64,000 nucleotides of DNA from Branchiostoma floridae (lineage: Eukaryota > Chordata > Leptocardii > Amphioxiformes > Branchiostomatidae), in the NCBI RefSeq assembly GCF_000003815.2, contig NC_049981.1:784011-848010 (forward strand), given 5' to 3'. A program made the position numbers and the translations under genes. The number at the start of each line of letters is the position of its first letter. Position 1 is the first letter of the stretch. This document shows positions 53,204-64,000 of the stretch, in pieces. Under the pieces are notes generated by a model. That model saw nothing but the letters and a program-made list of their open reading frames with translations, was not told the origin of the DNA and made no database searches.

Positions 53204-56200
53204 CTGCAAGGCGAAATGCAGGCTTTAGTGTTGTGGGTACAAAAGGAACCAATTCAACTAACCATTACTCAGTAAAGTACGAGTTAAGATACAGTCAAAT
53301 CTTTTCTGGTGGCCATGTCGGCAAAAGAAGCGCCTGGCCGTTGTAGCCACGTTTTGGCAGTACCTTAAACAATGTTTTTTCTATAGTGACTCCCTATTAG
53401 ATCATTTCCCCAAAATAAGTTTGATTCCTCCTTTTTCGTTTACCGTTCTGTACGAAGACTAGTACGATTGCTGCAAGGAGCGCTACGTATATTGAGCATA
53501 ACATACACAACGCCTTCCGGTGATTTTTCTTAGCACAACACTATTTGTCAGGGTTGACGACACTGTGGGTTAGGGCTGGGTACCGGTACAGAAAATTCAG
53601 GTCCAGGTCCAGTTCAGGTCCAGAGAATCAGGTCCAGGTCCGGACCTGAACCTGGACCTGATGCAGTATGACTCATACCAATGGTCCATTTCACCACAAA
53701 GAAATCTGTTTGGTGGAGTATTAGACATAACACTGGCGTTTTAAAATACTACAACGCTAACTGCACCTGTACGATTGACTGTAAACATTGGTAGAAATTA
53801 CTATAAACTCTACTCTACTTCACTCTTGTCATTTTCTTCCAACTGCAAGCGCCAAAACGTATGAATGCCTTATAAAATAATATGTTAATTTTCTAATCGG
53901 TCCAACATCCGGTCCACCTAATTTTTTCAGGTCCGGTTTTTCTGGACCGGTCCAATAAGAAAAACCGGTTTTGTACCGGTACGCTGTACCGGTACCCAGC
54001 CCTACTGTGGGTGTATCGCAGGGTAAGAATTCCGTCTAGCGATATTTCTTAGTACTACACTTACTGTCAGGGTTGACGACATAAGTGTGATTCTTGTTTT
54101 GTCGTTTTCTGTTCTGTAGCAAGATAACAATGATGGCCGCTAGGAGCGCTACTGCAGCGATGATTCCCACGATAATTCCGATGATGCTTGGGACTCCCAG
54201 CGCCGTTTCAGCCTCTTGTGGGGCGACGATTGCTATGTCTGAAAAAGGCAAATCAAATGGTAAAAATCACATACTGAACGAGTACATTCCTCTGCAGTAC
54301 CACAAAATGTCGCTAGGAGGTCAGTTATCGAAGTTCAACTTTTTTGTTGCATCTTACTTTTTTGAATACTACATATTACGTTGTTTGAGTACACCCACAC
54401 AATGAGACTACAGACGTCACAGAAAATATACTGGTGATCATCTTAGCGAAGGTAATGACAATTCCTGGCTTCGCACCAAAGCCGTCGCCAAAAGATGAGA
54501 GTTTGGTGATAGTTATTCTCTGCTTGGCTCCGTCGAATGTTGAACCAATGAAAGAAATAGGCCAAATAGGCTGATCATTTTTGCAGAGAAATTAATCTAA
54601 CGGTACAATATATAATACTTATACCGTTTGCTTGGTGAGTAAATATCTAAGTTTGATTTACAAAATTCTTAAAGCTTGCGTAGATATATTACGATTTAGT
54701 GCAGTGCAAAACGAGTGAAAAAATGTTATTTTAACCTTCTTCCGTAGTTGGCCTGGGTGTAATCTTCGGGGGGAGGGTGGTGTCTGATGGGAAAAGCGGA
54801 CCACAGTTAGTAGAGTCAACCACACTGTTATCAACGTTAACTCGTTAACCAATTGATCATTCATTAACTAAATTAAACGCACTGGCATCACGTTTAAATC
54901 ATAAACAGTCAACTATTTATTAGATAACTGTACAGACCACACAGCTATCAATGTTAACTCATTAACTGGTCAATCATTCTATCAACTACACAGACCACAC
55001 TGGAAAAATCTGTTAACTGTACATGTTCCATCGTTCCACTGACCCATGGATTTCTTCATTGACCAATCGGTTGATTCTTTTAACTTCTTGTGCTACTTTT
55101 AATCTATAGTAGCCAACTCTCTACTTCAGTAACCCCTCTGTTGCGAGCTGATAAAAAAATAATCTCTCTGTCGTGTACTTTTGGTTGGTTTTATATAATC
55201 CTACTCAGATAAATATGGACAGTTTATAAAAAAAGCTACATTCTCGCTCATAGCTTGCTAAACGGTTGACAAACCTGAATTTGAAAACAAAAATGATTTC
55301 AGTACAATTTGGATTTAAACGTGAATGATTAGCAGAAATCTCAACATTTCCTCAGACAAGACCCCATACCCACCGTAAATGCTGAGCCTGATGAGCACGC
55401 CCACGCTCCTCTGTGCCTCCAGGGGCGGGATCGGTCCTGACGACTCGCACTCGTACTTCGCCAGGTGATCGCTCAGGGACACCAGGTGTGTTAGTCTGGA
55501 CACAGCGTCACCTGTGGAGAAAAATGACGCATTTAAAAAAAAGTGAAAGTAAGTGAAAGTGATCTTAAACCAGGTCCATAATTTTGTTCCATCTGTTTTG
55601 TTAAATCAAAATAATAACAAAATAACAAAATCATATGCATAAAATCATGATCATGATCAATTCAATCGACGTTTCTGTAAGCGCCTGTCACCTTCCTGAC
55701 TGGTTTACATCGCACTGCAGCATAGGTGTCGCTGCTTACAGGTGCAGTCCCAAACGTTAAGTATTTAGATCTTATATATACATATGCATTTAATGGGGTG
55801 CTTACGATGCGGTTCCAAACGTAATTAGTTTAACTCACTGAATAGTTAATTTTCCACTGATTGTGACATAGCAGACATACAATATGTACAGTGTTTGCAG
55901 GGTAATTGTAGGAAATTCTTCAACCTTCTTTTCAACAAATTTTGTTTTCCCGCTTAAAGTAGACGACATGAGAGTAAAATCTCTTCCTCCGAAATGTCCT
56001 GTGTTTTAAAAACATTCTCACTTCCGCTGGTTTGCACTTCCTACCTATATTCGTGTCTGGATCTGCAGTGCTGTTGTAGGTGTACAAACTGCTGTCCACC
56101 GCCACGTCGTCGATGTACCATCCCAGCTCTGCGGGGGGTTTCCCGCCGCTGGACGTGCACTCCAGCATCAGTTCCGCGTCTAGGGGGAGGGACGTCGTTC

Positions 56201-56956
56201 CCAGGTTCACCAGCACACCGTCCAGGTAAGCGGTTAGAACCGGTCTACTCGGGAGGACTGAAACAAGAGCAGATATGCAAATTTAGGAAAGTGGCTATCA
56301 TCAAAAGATACTTGACAACAGCAATCAATATATCATAATCTGACATTAAAATACAACACCATGGTAAGCCGCTAGGGGGCCCCAAATCTAAATAATTTCG
56401 AGGTCTCAAGATGGACTACGCAGGACTCACATACCAAATGTCAAGACTTCCATCTATGCGTACTCAAGTTTATGTCGTACTTTCTCTCTCTCTTTCTTTC
56501 TTTTCCTTTCTTTCTTTCTATATAATTCTTTCTTTCTTCTCTTTCTCTCTTTCTCCCTCTCACACACATACATACGCACACACTGACACACACACACACG
56601 TTTCTATTTCCTAGCTGTCGTACCTGTAGATAGTGTAATGTTCTTACCTAAGATATCGAGATCCACTATCGCCAGCCCCTCTGAGTTGCCCACCGTCACA
56701 GTACACGTGTACTGCCCAATGTCCTCTAACGTTAGACCCTCTATTCTCAGATTTATCTGGTCCACTATGGTGACTCGGTCGGCGTAATCCGGTCCCGGGG
56801 GCGTCACTATCCCGTCCAGGGCCATGAAGTAGATGATTTCCCGCCCCTTTGTCCACTTGAAGGCCCTGACCTCCCCGGGACGTGCATCGTGGTCGCACAG
56901 GAGAGAAGCGGCGCCACCGTCCGCCGCACGAACTGCAACTGGCTCCTGACCAAATC
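52591..56956 (-). CDS. Ig-superfamily single-pass membrane protein, first exon not found
   Basis: Exons on the complement in order: 56648-56956, 56045-56257, 55374-55511, 54736-54783, 54065-54238, 53064-53203, 52591-52710. Frames agree at every junction and give 380 residues after a missing signal-peptide exon (which must end in phase 1). Order: V-type Ig domain (103 aa), second Ig domain split over two exons, Thr/Pro stalk of 16 residues, membrane helix, about 115-residue cytoplasmic tail. The tail has PPPY, a possible WW-domain ligand, and ends ETDI, a class I PDZ-ligand pattern. The layout recalls nectin, JAM or CAR-type adhesion proteins, so I infer a cell-adhesion role. It cannot be assigned to one subfamily. 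Confidence 0.85.
53414..53564 (-). pseudogene. Relic or alternative copy of the transmembrane exon
   Basis: The complement of 53414-53525 reads in one open frame ALCMLCSIYVALLAAIVLVF followed by QNGKRKRRNQTYF, close to the true exon's VALLAAIIVILLQNRKRQ and NHTY. Next to it 53524-53562 copies the end of the true exon and its donor (GTCGTCAACCCTGAC), with the donor changed to AAATAG. No good acceptor is visible, so I call it a relic. Confidence 0.6.
53571..54004. mobile_element. hAT-like MITE with intact ends and 8-bp TSD
   Basis: Starts TAGGGCTGGGTACCGGTAC and ends GTACCGGTACCCAGCCCTA. CTGTGGGT is duplicated at 53563-53570 and 54005-54012. An 8-bp duplication with this end type indicates hAT. 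434 bp, no coding. The best-preserved of three copies in the window. Confidence 0.9.
54065..54238 (-). CDS. Ig gene: transmembrane exon
   Basis: A phase 1-1 exon giving VPSIIGIIVGIIAAVALLAA, IIVILLQ then the basic stop-transfer NRKRQNK and NHTYVVNPDS. The 48-bp exon 54736-54783 just before it encodes the stalk PPKITPRPTTEE. Confidence 0.92.
55374..56956 (-). CDS. Ig gene: two immunoglobulin domains
   Basis: Exon 56648-56956 is a complete V-like domain: ASLLCDHDARPGEV, FKWTKGREIIYFM, RIEGLTLEDIGQYTC. Exons 56045-56257 and 55374-55511 make the second: ELMLECTSSGGKPPAELGW, then after a phase 1 intron SRLTHLVSLSDHLAKYEC. Both have the Cys-Trp-(Y.C) core. N-glycosylation is possible at NST in domain 2. 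Confidence 0.9.
56475..56605. repeat. (CTTT)n and (CA)n tract
   Basis: Pyrimidine-rich CTTTCTTT followed by ACACACA, in the intron 3' of the first Ig exon. Confidence 0.9.
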
Positions 56957-57361
56957 CTGTAGAGGTATGACAATAACGACAGTTAATAGATATACAAAAC
57001 TGGAAATCCTGCTGTACTGAAGAAATCCGCTAGGGGGATTAGTAAACTTTGAAATCTATTTTTTGACGCATCTCAACATACCGAATCCATCCATCGGTCT
57101 CTCTAGGTATCAAACCCACAAAGCCTCAAACAAGCAGTACCAAAAATGCTATCAGATAGTAGTGGCTCCGTCCCTTGCTCGTCCTCAAAAACTTGTATAT
57201 ACTGTAACGTGGGGTGCAACATTACAATTCAACAAAAGTACGGTCAAACAACACAGGCAGCTTGGCTGTTACACCGAATGAGTCCGTATAGCGGCGCTTC
57301 TACCACAGCTATGTGGCCGACAGCTTGGCATTCATCACGTACATTACCTCACTCTATTATA
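56957..57361. other. 5' side of Ig gene, no signal exon found
   Basis: I looked on the minus strand for an ATG, hydrophobic run and phase 1 donor here and up to 64000 and found none convincing. A block GGCGGCGCTT...CATTACCTCACTCTATtat-type sequence at about 57290-57360 recurs at 57545-57622. Confidence 0.4.
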
Positions 57362-57455
57362 CGCTAATGAATGAAAGAATGAGAGGAGACGTTTGTTGTA
57401 CATTATTGCCCAACCAAACTTATCACAGGTCTCAACAAACATAACCTCGAAAAAT
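57362..57455 (-). mobile_element. LINE 3' UTR fragment
   Basis: The complement reads TTTGGTTGGGCAATAATGTA then CAACAAACG and ends CATTCTTTCATTCATTAG, matching the 3' end of the LINE at 4909-5186 (GGTTGGGCAAAAATGTACAA). Confidence 0.7.
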
Positions 57456-57891
57456 CCTGTAATTTTCAGGTAACGCTCGGCTCATAAAGTGGCAAAGTAA
57501 AGCACAGGCAAGAATACGACTTGGGTGTTTTCCCACATTAGTTCGCACGGCGGCGCTTGTACAACATTCTTTTTGTAGACAACTTCCTGACATTCACCAC
57601 ACACAATTACCTCACTCTATAAAAACCCAGTATCCGAGAAAAGTCGTCACGAAGTGAGGGTAAATCTGGGCCGGATTAAAGCGGGATTTCCCTTTATCTG
57701 ATTGGACGTTGTGGTTAGATATCCTGCCTTTTAAGGGGGAGCTCAAGCGCGCTTAGGGACCGTCCGTTATGCATCATAATCTGGGTCACAATTTGAAGTA
57801 GTTCAGTTAAATATTTGGGTGATAATTCGTTTTGACTGAAAGGGGTTTTTATCCATTCTACATTTAAGCATTTTTAAACTTTATCACCACG

Positions 57892-58118
57892 AGAGAGCGA
57901 GAGCGAGAGATTGAGAGTCAGTGAGAGAGAGAGAGAGAGAGAGTCAGAAAGAGAGAGAGAGAGAGTCAGGGGGAGAGAGAAAAAGAGAGTCAGAGGGGAT
58001 CAGAGAGAGAAAGGGAGAGTGAGAGTCAGAGAGAGAGAGCCAGAGAGGATCAGAGAGAGAGAGAGAGAAAGTGAGAGAGAGAATAAGAGAAAGAGTCAGA
58101 GAGAGAGAGAGAGACTAC
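57892..58118. repeat. (GA)n / GAGTCAGA repeat
   Basis: More than 200 bp of GAGA with regularly interspersed GAGTCAGAG. It yields a spurious Arg/Glu/Ser-rich open frame. Confidence 0.95.
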
Positions 58119-59476
58119 ACCCAATCAAGCTCACTTAGTAACCTCTACTCTTCTCCATACTTAGTGTGTTGGGTTCTTTTACATACAGAGTTTTAGTGCC
58201 TGAAGCAAGCTCCCCCATACGTCAATACCAATCTCCTAACGCCCCTCCCAGTAATTCAAATGGTTGCTCCCCTAGCGATTTCATCCGTAGGCACTTCACA
58301 CACCACTTCAATGCTTTAGAGCATGGCGGCAGGCCTTCTAACCCATTGTAGGGCGCCTTTTGGCGCACACTCAGGTTTCATGATCTCACTGACAGAGAAT
58401 GCAGGCCCCGTATACCGCATAAAAGACGACCCATCGTGGTAAAAGAAACTTATAAGGTCAATAGATATGGGTGATATCCCAAAGATAATTTGCTATTATT
58501 TTTAAATAATTCCCTTGGCTACGTAATGTAATGATATATACATGTACAGTTAATACTACCCAATTACTTTGGGAGGCCAAATAAATACGGGGGTTTAATT
58601 TCGCGGGGGGAGATTGAGTGTTCGCGATGTTTTTCTAAGTTGAAACTGTCATACAGCATAAGAAGAAATGTTTGCAGTACTTCGCGATGAAATGTCACTA
58701 TGAAAAAAACAAAAGAAAACCAACGCGAACATTTTCTATTTTACAGTAAAACTATACCACGTTCGCCGTAACGTTTCTGTTGTGTGGGATTTCTGCAATA
58801 GATCCAACAATCGAAAAGATTCTACGTTTTTCCCCACGTTCTAAGACGACATTTTGAACGAAACCCCAACGACTATCCCGAACTATACACACGACGCTCG
58901 GTATGATGTCGTTAGGTTATCGCACGACAAATATGAACAGGACTTATTTTTGTAGCTTAGCTGCAACAAAAGTCGCTGTCGTGATCTTCCTTTCTGTAAC
59001 TTCTTCGTACTCTGTTTGCAATATTTGTACTAGTCGGTTCGTTTCTTTCTGTTATGTCTGCTATGTAACGAATGTTTGATAAAATAACATCTTGGTTTCT
59101 TGGATTGTTTAGCAAAACACACACAGACAAAAACGGCAAGAACCGTAATATTTGTACCCGACGAAAGTGAAAACATTATCAGAGTAGTTTTCAAAACGTT
59201 GAAAGGCTTTAGTAAGCTTTTGGAATGCCTTGTGTGTTTGGACGCTGTGTGTTTCAAGTAGAGGGTGTCACATTAGCAGTTACAACTTACAAATGTTTAA
59301 TGTCTACGGGTTTTTTAGTCAGAAACCTGGCAACAAAAACCGTAGACTTCATCCATGGAAAAAATAATCCTTGAACCACCGATTCTTTACGTGGCTATCT
59401 GGCTTTTTGTGACTTGCCACGAATAATACATTCCTTAGTGTGGCTAGGTTTTCGGTGCCATTTGTGTTTTTCTATT
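58119..59476. other. Intergenic or intron, no gene seen
   Basis: Only short unremarkable open frames on both strands. Confidence 0.4.
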
Positions 59477-59615
59477 AGGCCATAGCAAGTCAATTTCAAT
59501 TTATGGATGACTATCTGACCATCCCCGAAGAGGAAAAACATGTTTTTTCTGAAATCAGGCGAAAATTAATGCGCGCGCTGATATCATCCATAAAATTTAC
59601 TTGCTGTGGCCTTAG
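59477..59615. mobile_element. MITE with ends GGCCATAGCAAGT / ACTTGCTGTGGCC
   Basis: The left end TTAGGCCATAGCAAGTCAAT, TTATGGATGA is matched inverted by TCATCCATAAAATTTACTTG then CTGTGGCCTTAG. Fragments of the family lie at 18172-18235, 29143-29215 and 51327-51420. Confidence 0.75.
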
Positions 59616-61860
59616 TGGAAAGCATAGCCCGAGAAGTTGTGGATGGGTCCTGAAAGACTCCTGATTATCTTGTTACGTTGGTAGAGGTCGGGAAAGCAAA
59701 GGTTTTGCCAAGCCCCCTATCGGTGTTCTGCGGTACTGCTGCGGAAATTTCTGTTCTAATACTTGGTCAGCCCTTGGCATGCTATGGTCTTGCATTTTGG
59801 GTGGTAGATAGCTTTGGGGGCAGAGAGTGGGTGTTTATACCTACATACCTACTTAGTTATAGGTTACGTAGCGGCTTTGCTGGAATTGCAGGGGTTTATT
59901 TTATTCGAGGCTTTGAAAAACGATAACTTGAAAAAAGTGTTGACGGATCCTGTAGATAGTTTTGGCATGTTTTTTTTTTGGTCTCTTTTAACACGTATGG
60001 ACAGATGATGAAATAGAAGTAAAGATTGAGCAGAGATTCAGGTTCCAAATTTGACTCAAATAAAAGTACGGATATGATATCTGGAATTCTCTGTAAGCCT
60101 CTAGGAAAGTCACGACGGGTCTTCCTCTTTTAATCATGAAAGTTATTACACAGGTTGTTTGCCAAACAGTGACAGTTCATGAGGTCATGTTTTGACTGGC
60201 CATTGTTCCAGATGTGATACAAAGAAAGTCAAAACACCAAGTCATTGCCACTGCCCGGGGCTATATAGCCTTCCTGTTGACTGTAAACAACAATGCTCTA
60301 CCCATCCGGCAATGTCATGTTCGTTCTCCTTTTTCTTGTATGTATACATTTAGTCAACCCGTTTTGAGCATCATTCGGCGTAATATACCGGATTCGCAAG
60401 CGAACACATAACCCTAGTTATTACATCATTCAACTATCCTATTGCACCGTAGGTTTTTACAACGTTTTGACAAAATTTTGCGAATGAAATTCGATTGAAA
60501 AACAAATGAATACTCTATAAGTCTGACAAAAAGACTTTACTACCCCCCTCCCCACTTCGTCTTGTGTTAAAAGCCGCTGAATGTAAAGAAAGGCAGTGAA
60601 GGTCAAAGGTACGAGTCAAGGGCATCTGGTGCCCCCCTCCCCCTTCGCCAGGTGCGTCCAACATCACTCCTTATAAGGTTATATAACAGGACTTTGTTCG
60701 CTGACATATGACGTCATTGCCCATGAACGCTTACCTACACCCACGCCAGACGGTTGACATACACGGCACAAATCCTACTTTGGTGACTTTGGTTTAGTTT
60801 TCTTTTTGTTCAAAAATTCACATAAATCCATGGTTATTGTTAACATTCTAAACTATTGTCATTTATTCCTTGTGCAATACTGAATTTAAAGTTACGCACA
60901 GACAATCATAAAACTATTCTGTTAAAAAATGGTTGGATATAACGTTACACGTCTATAGCTGTAAACGTAGAAGGTACTGTAAATATTTAAATTTTCGCGG
61001 TGGTTATATTCACTCTGACCTCTTCATCAAGAAATATGCACCTGTGACCTCTACCGTGACCTCGAACAAAAACAAATTTTTACAGTAACCTCTTTTTGCC
61101 CCAAGAAAGAGATAGAGACGGTTTCTAGAACCCTGAGTGTTATACAGGCCTCACTTGAGGCGCTGACAGAAAAATGTGGTGTCGGAATGTGATAAACAAC
61201 TTGAGGAAACCAATTTGGGCCGAGACAAACGACCTGATGACAGACACCGTCCACACGTGAGGTTAGAAAAATGGCATCGGACAAGGGACGACAAAAATAG
61301 TATCCCGACATACGTAAATCAACATAACATTCTTGCCTACAAAACCTAAAGGATTTCTTTCGTTCTTGTTTGAAAAAATACACCAATTCTGTGGAAAATG
61401 TAAATGTGTGAAAATATCACTAGCTCTGTCTTTGGTTAAACCGCTAATTGCCATGCATGCTGTCATTGGTTGGGTTGTTAATTGTGATTGACAACCAAGG
61501 TCCGTTTATTCCGATAAGCTGTGAGGATGAAAGCCAAAGTGTTGCCAGAAAAGAGGCATGTAAAATCCCTTAGTTGTGTAGCAAGAAATATATATATATA
61601 TATATCATTGTAAGCTCTTAATTGTCAGTTTTCTGTCATGAAGTTTTATAAAATCTGGGAAATTTAGTCTCATAACTTGACGCTTTTGGATCACCCAAGA
61701 AAGCCGGCTTCAATCATAGCCTTAGGGCCTAGTACTACCCGTAAGAATTTCTTGAGATCCAGACTATGACTAAGTGTATGTTAGAGTGTATAACAAACAC
61801 TTGACATTACTATACTGACGTATACGCTCTAATTAACGTCAACAACAGGTAACGCCCTAT
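59616..61860. other. No gene recognised
   Basis: Open frames are short and lack domain content. A TATATATA run lies at about 61588. Confidence 0.4.
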
Positions 61861-62185
61861 CTTACTCTCCAAGCAGATGCAAGAGGCTCCGGCTTATTCT
61901 CCAAGCAGGGGTTGATTCGCGGGATTTCTACCTTCCCGCTCGGTTTGAACCGTTCCGTTTTGAGGCAGAGGTGAGAGGGGCGAAGCGGTAAAAATCTCCG
62001 CGACTCAACCTCTGTTTGAAGAGTAACTCCTGCTTGGTTTGGACGTCTTTTTTTATGTTTTTGGGGGGGCTTTCTATTTTGTTAGATTTTTTAGTACGTC
62101 CAATAGCCATAAAAAATGACAAGACTGATAAAAACGCTAAAAGGGACGTCAAAAAGTCGGACCTAACCTCTGCTTGGAGCGCCTG
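61861..62185. mobile_element. Family B foldback MITE, long copy
   Basis: CTTACTCTCCAAGCAGATGC at the left, AACCTCTGCTTGGAGCGCC at the right, with inner ends TTATTCTCCAAGCAGGGGTT and CTCTGTTTGAAGAGTAAC. Internally TTTTTTTATGTTTTTGGGGG and a TTTCTATTTTGT segment match the copy at 31386-31579. Confidence 0.7.
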
Positions 62186-64000
62186 TTTGAAATGTAATGT
62201 GGCAGAGCAGCCAATAACAGGTCATGATCTAAGCCGGTGCCGCCATTGTGCGAAGAGTTGACCTTTGCCCTGAAAAGTTCTAAATTTTCGCGTCCTTTGT
62301 GCTCCGGTACAGTGGAGTAACAAATACAGATTGGACGACTTTTGAACCTGTCAAATGCCGACACATGTTGGAGAATGTTTTAGGCATAGGGAAAAACGTT
62401 GTTTCCGGTTACTGGGCCGACACCAGAAATAAAACCTACCAAACCTAGCCGTTTCTGAAGGACTAGTATCACAGGTGGACTAGCATGAGACATTAAATTT
62501 TCAATATGACATCTGAGTGATAAAATGTTGTGGAATTGTTTTTTCAATATGATACCTAGCTACTCTTTATGTTAACACTTTGTAATGATATATCTATATA
62601 TTTAAGATACGGCGTTGAAAACACCAGTCTCTGATAAATTTCAGTTCTACATTGTTGAATTGTAAAAGACAATCGATATATACGGACCCTATATATTTTG
62701 TCGGGAAGAAATTGAAAACGCGACATTTATTTTCTTACCTGTAGGTCTCTTCGATGTCAATCATAGAGGTAATTGTTACTTCTACTTATTTCACACACAC
62801 ACATACGCACACACACACAATTGTAGTTTTCAAATTATGTTTCTCAAATTGTACCTTGTTCACGGTAATATCCTACTAAACAACATCATTACAGATGACA
62901 TGGTGTATTTTTAACCAAAATTGAAAAGTATTTGATTCAAAGTTCTGACAGTTTGACGAGTAGATTTCAATCCCAGCGCACGTAGGTCGCGTTGCCATGA
63001 CGACAGTCAGTGACGTCATGACTTAGCCATGACGAATTGCAGCCATTTAACCACTTGAACCGACAACCACATGGCGGGAACACGGCTAAACCTTTCATTA
63101 TGTCCTACAGTTAGGAAAAACAGTCTGACGGGAAAACGGATTTCAGTAATCTGCAGTAACGCAAGACGTGTGACTCCATTCCCGCATGGGTTGGTCTTTT
63201 CGGATCAGAAAACGTTACTGTAAATAGGAGTAGTAAGAGATATGTTTGTTCCATACAACCGATGTAACCGTGAAAGAAAGAATGAAGAAAGAAAGAAGGA
63301 AAGAAAGGAAAAGAAAGAATAAAAAAGAAAGAGAAAGAAAGAAATAGGGATAGAGAAAAAGAAATATGACAAAAAAAGAAAGGTGACTGAACAAAAGAAA
63401 GGAAGAAGGAAATTTTTGGGAGGGGAGGGGGCCGATTCGCGAATTTTAACACAGGTCATATTCTCTAATGCAGGGAAATAGCTTTCCAGCACCTTATATC
63501 TTGACATAGGAGAACATGGCCTATTTTGGACATTGCAAACCAGAGCTTCACCAAAAAAATAAACGTCGGTTACACCTTATGTCTGTAAAAGACCTGGCTT
63601 GGTTTGAAGCAGGGGTGTGTATGGAGGGTCCGGGGACTCGACAACTTCACAGAATTCACAAGAACAACTACGTTCTACGGCAAAATCAACCATGCAGCGT
63701 AGTTACAAAAAATTTAGTCACCTGGCTATATACAAATTTGTGGACAAAACGGCTTGCCTTGCGATTTATGGGGAATCAAAACAGGCTGCCAACGTCTTAC
63801 GACAAGGAGCATGCAGGCGCTTTTGAAGGAAAGCCTGGCTTGTGTACGGACGCAAGTCTATAACTTGGAACCGGAAGACAGACTGTCCAAGTCCTAAGAA
63901 AGTGTTTATTGTGCCTCGCGTCAGGCCGGTAACGGTACCCCCGTTAGAAACCAGACCCGGAGTAAGAGTGAACAAGACGACTCTGTCCTTGTTTCTGTAG
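62186..64000. other. No gene recognised; (GAAA)n at 63270-63415
   Basis: A CA tract at 62792-62820 and a long GAAAGAAA/AAGAAAG tract at about 63270-63415 explain the Phe/Ser-rich minus frames. A minus-strand ATG followed by CAG|GTAAGA near 62739-62770 is a possible donor but has no supporting exon. Confidence 0.4.

Noticed and set aside
57911-58138. Arg/Glu-rich open frame
   Set aside because: Translation of a GA microsatellite.
63516-63863. 115-codon plus-strand frame near the window end
   Set aside because: No domain, signal or compositional feature, and no good splice sites; likely chance.
1-64000. CRISPR array, operon or bacterial features
   Set aside because: Spliced genes, LINEs, SINE and MITEs show a eukaryotic genome; the tandem arrays have no spacer-repeat pattern.

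Overview
This is eukaryotic, metazoan DNA. The window has multi-exon genes with GT-AG introns, exons that each carry one extracellular module in phase 1, many MITE-like inverted repeats, (CA)n, (GA)n and (ATTC)n microsatellites, and CR1/L2-type and Penelope-like retroelement pieces. The mix of LDLa, F5/8C, kringle and somatomedin-B modules, and the repeat content, fit a cephalochordate (lancelet, Branchiostoma). That identification is inference from gene style and was not tested by a search.

Layout. (1) 996-6839, minus: deoxyhypusine synthase (DHPS). Nine coding exons were found. One internal exon is missing, most likely inside the 100-N assembly gap at 4809-4908. (2) About 6840-12600: repeat-rich spacer with two MITE-like elements and a short Helitron-like element. 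(3) 12610-22535, minus: an 11-exon gene for a predicted 1349-residue seven-transmembrane receptor. Its ectodomain is signal peptide, F5/8C-like domain, four LDLa-type modules, two kringles, a somatomedin-B domain and a Cys-rich linker. (4) 22930-25810: decayed tandem copies of the promoter and first exon of the next gene. One is interrupted by a hAT-like MITE that itself contains a Penelope-like element. (5) 26564-46334, plus: an 18-exon gene for a predicted 1373-residue secreted protein with 21 LDLa modules, two F5/8C domains, a small Cys-rich module and a C-terminal hydrophobic tail that looks like a GPI-attachment signal. (6) 46370-49648: a longer Helitron-like element with a perfect 354-bp tandem duplication. 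(7) 52591-56956, minus: an immunoglobulin-superfamily membrane protein with two Ig domains, a short stalk, one membrane helix and a tail ending in a PDZ-ligand-like sequence; its signal-peptide exon was not found. (8) 56957-64000: no gene recognised, only repeats and element fragments.

The two central genes stand head to head about 4 kb apart and use the same module types, one on a 7TM receptor and one on a probably GPI-anchored protein. Every exon junction in both models keeps the reading frame, which is strong internal support. A shared ancestry, shared promoter or receptor-partner relationship is only inference. The 7TM gene also carries a 103-bp tandem array that multiplies the start and splice acceptor of a kringle exon. 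Three exons of the LDLa gene have a MITE abutting the 5' splice site.
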